Source: Vanessa cardui (lineage: Eukaryota > Arthropoda > Insecta > Lepidoptera > Nymphalidae). Taken from it: a stretch of 64,000 nt of DNA. The position numbers and the translations under genes are program-made. Of this stretch, positions 53,757-63,934 are shown in pieces. The notes under the pieces are model-generated. The model did not search any database, had not been told where the DNA came from, and saw only the letters and a program-made list of their open reading frames with translations. The stretch is taken from the NCBI RefSeq assembly GCF_905220365.1, contig NC_061126.1, forward strand, positions 1,550,001-1,614,000. Reading direction: 5' to 3'. The first letter of the stretch is position 1. Each line of letters starts with the position of its first letter.

Positions 53757-55180
53757 GCCCATTCGCATTTTAACATCAAATTTAATTTTTTACTCTAGGG
53801 ACCAATATAGGAATAAAATCAAGATTTTCGCATTCGCTCAATGAGTGTTTAAGTTATTCCGATTTTTTTTTCATTGGTAAAAATAAATTAAACATAAGGC
53901 CAAGTGAAGAGATATCTCCGGCTTACCCGGAAAATTTATACAGGACACGTACTTAAATAAATTTTACGATATTTCCGATTGCTAAAACAATGATTTTGAT
54001 TTGCTACCGTGACGTATATAGAACACGATATCACATAAATATTATATTATTTATAGAATATATTTTTTTACACACACACACACACGCGCGCGCGCTAAAA
54101 ACACATATTAATATTATGCTACTTTACTTTTGCTTTCAGTTTTTATTTCAGCATAAACAGACAAGAATTGCAGATGGGCAGATAATTTCAGATGACATTT
54201 TCAGCTATTTTTTCACAATAGTAAATTTCTTCTGGTGTACACCTGGTGTTTATTAAAATCATAATACTCAATTCAATGATCAGATTGTAATTTCGAAAGG
54301 TCTTAAGTTTCACCGTGAATTTATAAGAATCTCAGTAGGAATCAAATTGTATTATTTTTATAATTAAATACAGTTTATAAATAATTGAACGTTGAATCAA
54401 CGAATATTTAATTCCAAGCTTTCTTGTCATCTATAACCTTTGGAAATCAAAACTCAGTAAGCTATATTTCTGAAAATCGTTTTGTCTGATAATATTCATT
54501 TTGAGCTGAGAGCTCAAAATGAATATATGATATTTCTAAACCTATTCATATTTATCTTAACGTGAGATTTAAATAGAAAAATGTTAATGATTTAACACAA
54601 TTACATAGAAGCTACAAACTAATTCGCAATTCAAGGGGCCAATTTTAAATTGCATTCCACGTCTGTGAAGAGACAAACTTTTTGAAAATCGAATGAAAAA
54701 ATACAAACTACATTTTGACATATTTCTGTAACAGAAGCGATGTGTGGGAAATGTATTCCTCTTTAATTTCCTTTTAAGGGTTCATTCTCGTTTGTGATGC
54801 ATCAATTTGCATTTATAGAACTAGGAACGTTTAGTAAACGAAGTAATAATAATGCTAAGCATAATTGTCCTATAAAAATATGGTAAAAATATATTTATAT
54901 ATAAATTAGATAAAATAATAAATTTTATTTTTTAGTTTTTACAGGCTCACCTGATGGAAGGTCACTAAGGGGGCTTGCATTTTAAGGAATGAGCTCCTTT
55001 AAAGTTCGCAAGTTGTAACGATTCAAAAAAATGCCTACGAAAGCAAGATCTAAGAAGAAATGTTGACCATACTGTACCTAATGTCCTAACTCGTTTAAAG
55101 GACAATAAAAGTCCAATGTCCAATTATTACTTTTTAATCAACAACTAAAAATAGTTATTGTCAGCATTATTTTTGTTAAT
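53757..55180. other. Non-coding, (CA)n(CG)n tract and a hairpin
   Basis: A mixed (CA)n(CG)n microsatellite lies at 54070-54096. ATATTCATTTTGAGCT (54492-54507) and its exact complement (54511-54526) flank GAG. The 88-codon frame at 53990-54256 runs through the microsatellite and is not supported. Confidence 0.5.
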
Positions 55181-55489
55181 ATGTATTTATATCGTAGTCT
55201 TAAGTCCTTAATTACGTGCTACAAGGAATGTGTTTGGAATGCAAGCGTTGCCTTTAAATGCTTGGCAGGTTCGTCGGCTGTTACTCCGACGAATAACTCA
55301 AAACAATGCAATCTTGAGCTTGGCACGTTACGTCTATTACCATACCAATGCTCTAGAGCTGTGACACGCCATGAAACATATCTCTTTGTTTGCAATACAC
55401 GAACGTGTGCAAAATTATGTGTAACAAAACAGACAATAGATGTTTCTATAAAAATAAAAAGTTTTATAATCATAATATGTCCATTTTAA
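55181..55489 (+). CDS. Unidentified 102-codon frame, doubtful
   Basis: The longest frame outside repeats on the plus strand here, with ATG at 55181. The translation is cysteine-rich in its centre (CYKEC, FKCLAGS, QCNLELG, PYQCSR, VCNTRTCAKLCV), with no signal peptide, domain or known family that I recognise. A minus-strand 84-codon frame covers the same bases, so the openness may reflect composition. The sequence matches no repeat in the window. It might be an exon or remnant. I would not call it a gene without transcript evidence. Confidence 0.15.
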   Translation: MYLYRSLKSLITCYKECVWNASVAFKCLAGSSAVTPTNNSKQCNLELGTLRLLPYQCSRAVTRHETYLFVCNTRTCAKLCVTKQTIDVSIKIKSFIIIICPF

Positions 55490-55776
55490 CCCTCGAACTT
55501 CAAGATAAAGAACACAGGAATCTAAGTCGTCGGTTTTTTAAGCCTTTTGTGGAAAATAACAAAATCGTTTTTTAGGAGAGTTCTATAATAAACTCACCCA
55601 CATATGGTGTATGGATGAACTGAGGTAGTTAAAACATGCCTTACATTATTAGTTTATTATTTCCCTCAAATTAAACTTTACCATTTCATTGAATAAATCA
55701 ATAAATTTTATCTTCATCGTCATTTTATGAAAAACTTAAAACGCTAAACTGAATCAAGCATATAGTTATTACGTCT
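55490..55776. other. Non-coding
   Basis: AT-rich spacer before SINE-B. Nothing recognised. Confidence 0.35.
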
Positions 55777-56028
55777 ACAAATAAATAAATGAATATGAGA
55801 CAACATCACATACATTACTCTGATCCCAATGTAAGCTAAAGCACTTGTGTATGGAAAAGCAGAAGTAACGAAGGTACCACAAACACCCAGACCCAAGACA
55901 ACATAGAAAACTAATGATAATCTACATTGACTCGGCCGGGAATCGAACCCGAGACCTCGGAGTGGCGTACTCATGAAAACCGGTGTACACACCACTCGAC
56001 CACGGAGGTCTTCAAACGACAAATAAAT
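55777..56028 (-). repeat. SINE-B copy, possible TSD
   Basis: Minus strand with an AAATAAATAAATGAATATGA tail, CATTACTCTGATCCCAATG, GAATCGAACCCGAGACCTCG and CCACTCGACCACGGAGGTC. ACAAATAAAT occurs on both sides (55777-55786, 56019-56028). This may be a 10-bp TSD, but it overlaps the tail repeat. Confidence 0.88.
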
Positions 56029-56159
56029 GCTGTATCGAAACATAACATCACTTAGCATTATTTACGAAAGAGAGAACTAATTGTTAATATACAGTGGTCG
56101 AATAAATATAAGTATTGACAAACAATATTGTTTGACGCTCTCCTCACTAGATACATTAA
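56029..56159. other. Non-coding
   Basis: Short AT-rich spacer with no features. Confidence 0.35.
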
Positions 56160-56376
56160 AATAATTCCGCGGCAACAAATTGGACCTCCCTTCTCTTCTC
56201 CCTCTCACGCACGAGGCGCCTTGCATTTGGTACGAAGCCAAGTCTGCGACGAACCAAGCGAGTATTATTAAATTAATGCTTTACTTGTATGGCGCATACT
56301 GGCCGCCATAAATGTTATTTACGGTCACGACGGTTACCCTTGACCTTGATCCCATTTGCATAAATTATCATATATA
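56160..56376. promoter_or_regulatory. Candidate cis-regulatory module
   Basis: GC-richer, non-repeat block. TGACCTTGA at 56341-56349 is, on the minus strand, TCAAGGTCA, the monomeric nuclear-receptor site of FTZ-F1/ERR type. ATTTGCAT at 56354-56361 is a perfect POU octamer followed by AAATTA. GGCCGCCATAAATGTTATTT (56301-56320) is homeodomain-rich. This close cluster is suggestive, but single sites occur by chance and no target gene is visible. Confidence 0.3.
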
Positions 56377-57161
56377 TTTCGTCACATTTTATGAAAATGA
56401 TTTATTTTATTTTTTTATTTAGTAGGACTTTTTGAGCTACCAACTTGATGCTACTACTAAATAGTGATTATTTCTATGCGTATATTCCGGTTTAAATGGT
56501 GAATGAACGAGTGTAATTTGGGGTTTTGGGGAATTATTCACAGCATAAAACCGTTTTTTCTTTAAGCCAAATCAAAATTAAAACTAATAAGAATAGTTTT
56601 TAGTGCCATAAAACACTTTGCATGTCGTACATTGCAAAATAACTATTCACAATATTTCTCACTCATTTCAATTTTTAATAGAGGTTAATTGTTCTTCTTC
56701 ATTGGGGTAAAAAGTAACAGTTCTTAAATATTCCACAGCTGTGTACGGTATTAGCTTCAAGGTACACATGTGGCTGAATATTATCCGACTGAGTCTTCCT
56801 GACGATTTATTTAGCTTGCGTGAGATTAATTAAACATATAGTGATATTAAACATAACGGAGCCTGCTGGCTTGAATCTTTGGTGGAATAAGCGTACGTTT
56901 CTCACTACGCTTTCCTGAAAACGCCTTATGGATTTGGAAAGTAATTTTCTCCGTGTGAGGACTATATGTACGCCCATCTGGGGGCTACCTAGCAATCATA
57001 TTTGAATCCCTAACACCTGTACTTAGTATTTTTGTCTTGAGGTTGGAAGAGCGAGTGAACCACTGGTACAAGGGATGACAAAGTTGGCGACTTATTGCCG
57101 ATGTAAGAAGGTAATTAGGACTACCATAGTAACTAAAAAAATAAAAATTACTTCTTACACC
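56377..57161. other. Non-coding, repeat E trace
   Basis: Bases 56422-56520 (TAGTAGGACTTTTTGAGC, ATTCCGGTTTAAATGGTGAA) are a diverged repeat E. The 62-codon minus frame at 56807-56995 has no domain. Confidence 0.4.
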
Positions 57162-57480
57162 AACAACAACAACAGCCTGTAAATTCCCACTGCTGGGCTA
57201 AAGGCCTCCTCTCCCTTTGAGGAGAAGTTTTGGAACATATTCTAGCACGCTGTTCCAATGCGGGTTGGTGGAATAAACATGTGGCAGGACTTCTAAGAAA
57301 TTTGTCACATGCAGGTTTCCTCACGATGTTTTCCTTCACCGCTGAGCACGAGATGAATTATAAAAAGAAATTAAGCACATGAATCAGCGGTGCTTGCCTG
57401 GGTTTGAACCCGCAATCATCGGTTAAGATGCACGCGTTCTAACCACTGGGCCATCTCGACTCACGGGGCCATCTCGACTC
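57162..57480 (-). repeat. SINE-A copy with duplicated head
   Basis: Minus strand: CAACAACAACAACAGCCTGT, AAGGCCTCCTCTCCCTTTGA, GGTTTGAACCCGCAATCATC and AACCACTGGGCCATCTCGAC. The last segment GGGCCATCTCGACTC is repeated at once. This is the second SINE-A here with a doubled tRNA head. The frame at 57148-57339 is translated SINE. Confidence 0.92.
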
Positions 57481-58154
57481 CCCTTAAGTATCCTCGCCTG
57501 TCTTACACCAAGTACAACAATTTACAATTAAATATGATTGCCCTTTTGCCTGTAATTGCACCGTCTCACTCACCAATAATAAAACAATAAACACATACAA
57601 GATTTTTTTGTTTGTTATTAAAATTTTACAATCTGAACAAAGCCCAGCTAATGCTAAGTCACCTCTTAAATATTCAAAAGTAGAACTTCAAATCTTTAAA
57701 AAAAATGTAAATAAAATCCGACATTCGTTACTGGTTTAGTTTCGTTATGGCGTTTCATTAAAATAATGACAAGTGTTCTTAACGTTCGCTCTCATTACCG
57801 ACTGCAAGAAAATATCGGTCAAGCTTACCGCAGAAATACATTATACGGATGCCGTTAATTCAGTGCATTTTTTGTACTCACCGATATATCTGCAACTATT
57901 TAACGACAAATTCATGAATTAACGATGCATGTTCTATGAAATAATGAAATAAGCAATGACAGTAAGGAATGCAATTAACAAAAATTGATAACCGTTAAAT
58001 GAGGGACGTGTATCGTAATTGAATGATGTTGGTTCAAACCTTGGTGATCATAGGGAAATTTTATTTTTTATATATTTGTCTAGACAGATCACGGGCACAT
58101 GGATCAAATATTGGTAAATTGTTATATTATTATACATTATTGGTCAACACTATC
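57481..58154. other. Non-coding, nothing recognised
   Basis: AT-rich. GGATGATTTATTTAGC-type text is absent and no frame is supported. The 76-codon frame at 58023-58253 overlaps repeat E. Confidence 0.35.
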
Positions 58155-58310
58155 CTTATTTTATCACCAATGTGCCACCAACCTTGGGAGCTAAGATGTT
58201 ATAACTGTTACACTGGATCACTCCCTGTTCAAACTGAAATACAACAGTACTAAGTATTGCCGTTCGATGGTAGAATATCTGATGTATAACTAGGTGAACT
58301 TGTACACAGC
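58155..58310 (-). repeat. Repeat E copy
   Basis: CAATGTGCCACCAACCTTGG, GTTACACTGGATCACTCCCT, GTTCAAACTGAAATACAAC and ACTTGTACACAGCCCTA. Minus strand. Confidence 0.78.
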
Positions 58311-58911
58311 CCTATCAATCATGACCTTAAAACTCTATTCGAGAGTTTAATCTCTTATATGATTTTAAGCAAAACAAGATGTTTTTATATTTGTTTTAAT
58401 TAATTATTATTATAAGAAGTCAATCAACCTCTCGTTATCAATTTAAGCACAAAAACATTTAATTCATTTAATCGTTTAAGTACCTTATCTCATTTTAGAT
58501 ACGTAGTCGTAGAATGTAATTATTCTATTCTAAAACGAATTTCTTTAAATCAAAACATTTACAAAGCACAATAATTAAAACAAATATAATTCATTCGTTT
58601 GAATAATAATTCTTTCTATCTTTGTAAAGGCAACGTAAGCCGTAACTCGAATAAATAACGATGAATATTTAATAGATTAACTGATGTCGTTTAGCGACAA
58701 CAAAGAACTTTGAAAAGCTCATGAAATTTGTATAAATTCTTTGCGCTCTTTCTATTACAATAAATAACTGTTCAACACTTATAGAACTCAACTTGTATTA
58801 CCTTTTTATTCAATTTTAAATAGAATTGTTGAGATAAATAATTATGCTTCTTGGTATTTTTTTGCTAGAATTGCACTGTATTCCTTGAAAAATGTAAGTT
58901 ATGTTTTTATA
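58311..58911. other. Non-coding, nothing recognised
   Basis: AT-rich stretch with no supported features. Confidence 0.35.
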
Positions 58912-59085
58912 ATAGATTACTCTGATCCCAATGTAAGTAGCTAAAGCACTTGTGTTATGGAAAATCAGAAGTAAAGTCGGTACCACAAACACTCAGACCC
59001 AAGACAACATAGAAAAGTAATTAATTTTCTACATCGACTGGGCCGGGAATCGGGACCTCGGAGTGGCGTACCCATGAAAACCGGA
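58912..59085 (-). repeat. SINE-B copy, head truncated
   Basis: Minus strand: TTACTCTGATCCCAATGTAA, ACCCAAGACAACATAG, CGGGAATCGGGACCTCGGAG (box B shortened) and CCATGAAAACCGG. Box A is missing, so the 5' end was lost. Confidence 0.85.
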
Positions 59086-59331
59086 AATGTCCTTATTGGA
59101 AAATGTCCTATGTTTCTGTTAATATACTCAATGAAAGATTTCTTTGCTTAGGGATACAATTGTCAGCGACTCAATAAAAAGTTTTGAAGTTGCGTCTACT
59201 TTTCATCACGTACACCCAATACGTGATGTAAAAGCTATACTCGAAGCTCGTTACTAAATGAAGCCCCCATATGCTCAATACGGAACGTTCATTTTTATTA
59301 ATCAAATCAATGTTAATAGTATAAACGTGAA
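59086..59331. other. Non-coding
   Basis: A 69-codon minus frame (59171-59380) reaches into the retroelement tail and has no domain. Confidence 0.35.
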
Positions 59332-59590
59332 GGTTTTTTTTCATCTTTATTAACATAGGAATCAAAAATATATGAAACAAACATCAAAATATATGAAACA
59401 ATCAAACATTAAATGCTTAAATATATACAAGTATGCACTAAAACTAGTTACTGTACATATCTTGACCGCGTGGAATGGTGGCAAGAATGCTAGCAGCATT
59501 TCGCCCTTGAATCGCACTTCCGATCCTCTGGGCATTGGGCACAAAACGAACCTGCCCTCCTGTCACCAGTGGAGGCAATGAGGCTAGGTG
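59332..59590 (-). mobile_element. Retroelement 3' end with poly(A)
   Basis: On the minus strand the sequence runs GGTGACAGGAGGGCAGGTTC, TGCTGCTAGCATTCTTGCCA, CATTCCACGCGGTCAAGATA, then TTAATAAAGATG and a run of eight A at about 59340. An AATAAA signal and poly(A) mark a retrotransposed 3' end. An older copy is at 4733-4850. The 60-codon minus frame here is probably the 3' coding or UTR part of the element. The class is unknown. Confidence 0.65.
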
Positions 59591-59691
59591 TTATACTTTT
59601 GATGAAGCTTTTTGCACTACTACTTATTCATTTTTACTTGAAGCTCATGTTTTTTTATCACGCTTATCTCTAAAATAACCAGTTTCAGAGA
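59591..59691 (-). other. Sequence downstream of the orphan frame
   Basis: AT-rich. It could be 3' UTR of 59692-60045 on the minus strand. No AATAAA is close enough to claim. Confidence 0.3.
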
Positions 59692-60045
59692 TTATCGAAT
59701 ATATTTTCCTGTTTTGATAGCCCTTTTCTTGGCGAAGTTTATAACATTAACAGCATGATACGGCCCAACAGGGCGGACCTTGCCATAATTACACTTCATT
59801 AAAATGAGGTTTATTGACTTAGCTTTTAAACCATATTTTCGAAAAATATTATTTTGGCACTTAAGCCTTTCTTGCTTTTCACTGAAAATATCATAATCTT
59901 GATAATCAATGCTCTTATTATAATTTGTAGTTGGTTTGTAACGATTTTTGTTTTTATAAACAGGATATAAATACCGGTGATTGCCTGCAGACATTCCCCA
60001 GTACTTAATTATTTTGGGAGTTTCCTCGGTACCATGTGGTACCAT
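59692..60045 (-). CDS. Orphan 117-residue frame
   Basis: 117 codons from ATG 60045 to TAA 59692, with a TAA immediately upstream of the ATG. The translation is balanced and protein-like rather than AT-driven: KIIKYWGMSAGNHRYLYPVY, DYQDYDIFSEKQERLKC, and a C-terminus with KVRPVGPYHAVNVINFAKKR. It is basic, with no signal peptide or transmembrane segment. I recognise no family. It overlaps no repeat I could identify. It may be the last exon of a host gene (CTGCAG/GC near 60000 could be an acceptor), a retrocopy, or part of an unknown transposon. The unbroken length is unusual for this base composition. Confidence 0.35.
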   Translation of the reverse strand: MVPHGTEETPKIIKYWGMSAGNHRYLYPVYKNKNRYKPTTNYNKSIDYQDYDIFSEKQERLKCQNNIFRKYGLKAKSINLILMKCNYGKVRPVGPYHAVNVINFAKKRAIKTGKYIR

Positions 60046-60289
60046 TTAGTGATAATATTTAACAAGGATATAAAGTATTTGAATACGGCCGACTGAATTA
60101 TTAGCAAAGGTTATACTTAAATATAATATGCTCATGTCATACATTCTCGACTACTTATTTGAGGTCCGCATGTAAATGAACATACAAATTATTTTTTGTT
60201 ATGATATCTTAGTAAATAAAACAGCCCAGTTTTTTTTGTTTACGATGGTGATATCTTCCTGATCGATTTAGAATTAATGGAAATCTCAG
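60046..60289. other. Non-coding
   Basis: AT-rich spacer upstream of the orphan frame. No promoter motif that I would defend. Confidence 0.35.
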
Positions 60290-60585
60290 GAGAGCCCAGT
60301 CCAGTCCAGCACGAAATATTATGGTACATAAATGTGTGCACAAACTCTGATGTACTCTCAAAATCTTGCGAGAAGTCAAATACTACAAACCTGCAATAGT
60401 TCAAGCTCAGGACCAACGACTTTATGTACCAGGCACGGGATTGAATACACTTCCAACTTCCCAACTCAGAGCATTTGCTAAGAGTATTTCTACAGAACCC
60501 AATAACTTAATATCAGTCAGACCAGACAGTTTGTACTCGATACCTCGGCATTTTTAGCATTTCTCTATTAAACCAACAAGGCAGT
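60290..60585 (-). repeat. SINE-C copy
   Basis: Minus strand. Read on plus: GTTCAAGCTCAGGACCAACG, CTTTATGTACCAGGCACGGG, ACACTTCCAACTTCCCAACT, CAGAACCCAATAACTTAATA and the reversed head AACCAACAAGGCAGTC. The frames on both strands (60240-60464, 60366-60557) are translated SINE. Confidence 0.78.
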
Positions 60586-61184
60586 CAATTTTATTATGAG
60601 AGGAAAAATATTTTGGTCGCTTAAGTAATATAACATTTTCCATACTATCTCCAACTTATATTTCACTTGTCTATAGTTAGAGTACTAGTCGTAAGTGTGT
60701 CGCTGTTACATTGAAGATTTATAGCTTATTTCTCACGCTATATGTCTTCAGTGAGAGTCGATAATATAACACATGACAGAAAGGAATCGAAACATGAGAA
60801 TTTCCAAACAGCAAAAATTACCGCCGAGTAAGATTTAAAGCCAATTTTAGAATTTGTAAATAAATTGTGATAAATATTTTAAAAATATGTTTTTTTTTTC
60901 ATCTTGAATTATTTCAAACAAAGAACTCTAATATAATTAAGAAAATTATGCTTCAAATTATAATTATTATCAAAATTTTGAAATAATTAGGGCAGATAAC
61001 AGATGTTTCTGGTTTAATTAGACACATTAATCATTTATCTTGCAAGGATTCGCAAGCAGTAAATCAATACTCAATCGCGCTTAGGTTGTTAATTAAGAAA
61101 ACTTGAATAGTATAACATAAAACAGAATCTTTTTTTTTTGTATTATAGTATATTATTAAGAATTAACTACTGTCACAGTTGGTG
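60586..61184. other. Non-coding, nothing recognised
   Basis: AT-rich stretch without supported features. Confidence 0.35.
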
Positions 61185-61505
61185 TAGGGTCTATAACGAC
61201 GTACATCCCGAAGTTCTAGGATCAAACGTCAAAGTTATTCTATAAAAAAAATCTCACAAACAACACCGACATTCTGAACTTCCAAAAAGGGGATCTGTTC
61301 CACATTCTGATAGCACAGTGAATAGAGCACGTGAAGTCCTACCAATCGCAGTCCTAATTGCAGTCGTGCCGGAGTTCCACTTATCACATTCTGAGAGAGG
61401 AGAATAGACAGTACGATATTTACGCACAAACTTGTGCAAAATATATCCTGCGTTGAGTGGTCTCCTTTGAGAGAGCTGTGGCCAAAATCGACATCATCGT
61501 GTCAT
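61185..61505 (+). repeat. SINE-C-type repeat, long variant
   Basis: tRNA-like start TTGGTGTAGGGTCTATAACG, box B region GTTCTAGGATCAAAC, then TGTTCCACATTCTGATAGCA, GCAGTCGTGCCGGAGTTCCA and an end TGCGTTGAGTGGTCTCCTTT with GTGGCCAAAATCG. The 3' half matches SINE-C text. The middle differs and may define a subfamily. Short minus frames here are not genes. Confidence 0.55.
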
Positions 61506-61624
61506 AATATGACATCATATCACAATTATTTTCAAATTAATGCAATTGATGATCATCCAATTACAGAACTACTGGACATATAATCGTATAATCATAAAAA
61601 AATTAATATATAATTATTAATTTA
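61506..61624. other. Non-coding spacer
   Basis: AT-rich. ATGACATCATATCAC-type text is unassigned. Confidence 0.35.
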
Positions 61625-61795
61625 CTTGGTGGTAAGGCTATGTGCAAGCCCGCCTGGGTAGGTATAACCTACGAAACAGATATTCTACTGCTAAATACCA
61701 GTACGCAGTATGTTTGTGTTCCGGTTTGAAGGGTGAGTGAGCCAGTGTAACTACAGGCACAAGGGACATAGCATCTTAGTTCCCAAGTTTGATAG
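61625..61795 (+). repeat. Repeat E copy, best preserved
   Basis: TGGTGGTAAGGCTATGTGCA, AGCCCGCCTGGGTAGGTATA, TTCCGGTTTGAAGGGTGAGT, GAGCCAGTGTAACTACAGGC and ACATAGCATCTTAGTTCCCA. The reference for the family. Confidence 0.85.
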
Positions 61796-62748
61796 CGCAA
61801 AAAAAATATCCTCTATAATGAATTATATATTACAGTTAATTCCATTAAGTGTATCTTTGATTGAAAGTTTTGATAGTATGAATGAAGTAAAGAAAATTGT
61901 GAAAATCTACATATAACCAAAGAGATAAATCAAGCGCAAGACTAACGGATTTAAGTGATTTTCTAGACACAGAAGTGGAGAAATTCACCGTAAACGCCTG
62001 GATTTAGGTCAGGTGCTGCAACGTCCTAATCTCTCTCCAGTTCTGCCAGACTATCGTGCGGTCCAGCGACGGTTTCAGGGAGCTAAGGACTCCCATCAAC
62101 ATCACAGTTCTTTCGAGACAAATCTTAGAATAAACTTGATCCTTACTATTACACAACTCAATGCCAAATTATATGTTGCTTTATTTTTAGTATTTACTAA
62201 AACCCTTAGAACCTTTCCAAACTACAACACGGTGTATATAACTGGTCCAATCAACTCTATAATAATATATCATGCATACTTTTTTCGAAACATCTGTGTT
62301 CGAAATTTAAATATCCATTATCTTGTATAACATTAAAACCGTACATTATTTTGGAACGAGTCGACGTTCTCGTCTCACAATTAATTAACCGCAACGATCG
62401 TTCAATTTCGATGCAATCGCAATCACAGCTTACAAACAGCTCGTTAGCCACAAAGTGTTAGCAATATATTACCCATAAGAACTTCCACGTCCACGCGGTA
62501 ACGTAACAGTGACTAATTAGCTCACTAAACAGCAAAATCTCACAATTAATTAGCGGCAATAATCGCTCACTTTCCATGGAATCACATTTTACGATTACAA
62601 GTGAAGTTTAATACGGGTAATATAAAATGCATTATTATTTTATTAAGCAAGTCATCGTATGCGGCTAGTTATGTAATAAAAGTACAGAATTCATATTTTA
62701 TTGCGGAATTATGTAATTGCAGGTAAAATTGGAATATGATATGGTAGT
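61796..62748. other. Non-coding, nothing recognised
   Basis: The 105-codon frame at 62013-62330 (+) has no domain. Its N-terminal part (about 62020-62110) is less AT-rich, the rest AT-driven. AATTAATTAACCGCAACGAT and AATTAATTAGCGGCAATAAT near 62380 and 62545 form a loose direct repeat. No gene is supported. Confidence 0.35.
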
Positions 62749-62999
62749 GGACCGTTCCAGCTTCGCATAAGCAATACTGATGCTAAATATACTACACAAT
62801 TTGTTTATTTACGACAATACTCTATAAACTTTAAAAATTATCAGTGTATCTTTACTATATTGTTTTTACAGAAACCTTCTTCTCGAATCACTCTATCTAT
62901 TAAAAAAAGCTGCATCAAAATCAGTTCCGTAATTTTAAACATCTATCTCAATATATTGGTAAGAATATAATACATCGGCAGTAAGAGGCGATGTAATGA
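62749..62999 (+). repeat. Repeat D copy
   Basis: GACCGTTCCAGCTTCGCATA, AGCAATACTGATGCTAAATA, AATTATCAGTGTATCTTTAC and TCACTCTATCTATTAAAAAA, ending GAGGCGATGTAATGATG. Confidence 0.8.
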
Positions 63000-63261
63000 T
63001 GTTTTTTTTTTTTTATAAATTTACCGAAAATAATATTACGTCAATTTTTTTTATGTCATTTTTAGTAGAGTTTATATCTTTGGCATGTCTTGCCGAAAAT
63101 TTGGAACAATATGAAATCTAATTGCGACCTGACATGCTATCGTCGCCTACAGGATTACGTAAAGTTACAAGTAAAACACGTTATTTTTAATACAAAGATA
63201 CATTTAAACTAAACCGTTTAGAAAAAAATGTATACTTCATATAATAATTTATAGACAAATA
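63000..63261. other. Non-coding
   Basis: AT-rich, with a T run at 63003. Nothing recognised. Confidence 0.35.
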
Positions 63262-63490
63262 TCAGCCCGTTCCGGCTTCGCATGGCTGGACATAAGCTTT
63301 TTCTTATATTTTTACCTTTTATTTATATAGTTTTTGTTGTTCCGAAATGTTTAACAATTGTCGTTTTATTTCAACCAATTGTCTATTGGTCAAAACCGTA
63401 TGAAGATCCTTTCAGTAGTTTTGGATTTTATGGCAAACATACAGACAAACCGATGCGTTCGTGGGACTTTGTTTTATAATACGTAGCGAT
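63262..63490 (+). repeat. Repeat D-like copy, diverged subfamily
   Basis: TATCAGCCCGTTCCGGCTTC, TTGTCTATTGGTCAAAACCG, CATACAGACAAACCGATGCG and GGGACTTTGTTTTATAATAC. It has the same layout as repeat D but a different middle. The 65-codon frame here is therefore not a gene. Confidence 0.7.
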
Positions 63491-63695
63491 GATTAACCAA
63501 TATTTTTTTTATTTCTTTATATTGATATCTTATCTATAAACATGTTTAACCAAATATATATTTTGATAAAAAGTATAACTATTGAGTTAAATAGTTCTTC
63601 TGAATATAATCTTAATTTAATGCAACCCTTAATTTTTCTTGTAAGACATTTTTAGAATATTATTATTAGTTTCATTGTAATCGTAATATTTTTAG
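63491..63695. other. Possible intron upstream of the exon-like block
   Basis: AT-rich. It ends in TAATCGTAATATTTTTAG, a plausible 3' splice site for the coding block that follows. Confidence 0.4.
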
Positions 63696-63934
63696 CTGAA
63701 GTTAACACGTTCAAAAATGGTTATCAGTTTTCCAAGAAAAGTATGCGTCTAGATAAACTTTACGCCCACAATGTGGACCATATAATTTACCCAGCAGTGA
63801 GATATCAACAGGCAGTCATCCGTAGTATCTCCAGTATGGCACTCGCATTAGAGCGACGTGGTGGTGCGCCTTATGTCAATTTTATTACCTTCCTTGGAGA
63901 CCCGCCGAGAGGTTCGTTGACTTTATTGCCGTAA
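63696..63934 (+). CDS. Candidate host-gene exon, unknown protein
   Basis: After the acceptor-like ATATTTTTAG the frame opens as ct|GAA GTT AAC and stays open to TAA at 63934. The translation reads EVNTFKNGYQFSKKSMRLDK, HNVDHIIYPAVRYQQAVIRS and ALERRGGAPYVNFITFLGDP. Codon choice is more GC-rich than the flanks (CGT, GCC, CCG). A possible donor, GAG|GTTCGT at 63911/63912, would give a 216-bp exon that keeps phase. Without it this is a terminal exon ending GSLTLLP. No domain or family is recognised, and there is no signal peptide. It matches no repeat here. It may belong to a gene that continues beyond the right edge. The first ATG, 63743, is internal and not argued to be the start. Confidence 0.45.

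Noticed and set aside
60240..60557. Overlapping frames on both strands as a small gene
   Set aside because: The bases match SINE-C in order, including the reversed tRNA-like head at 60563-60584.
63282..63479. 65-codon hydrophobic frame that looks like a small membrane protein
   Set aside because: It lies wholly within a repeat D-like unit (CCCGTTCCGGCTTCGCATGG start, CATACAGACAAACCGATGCG end), so the frame is translated repeat.
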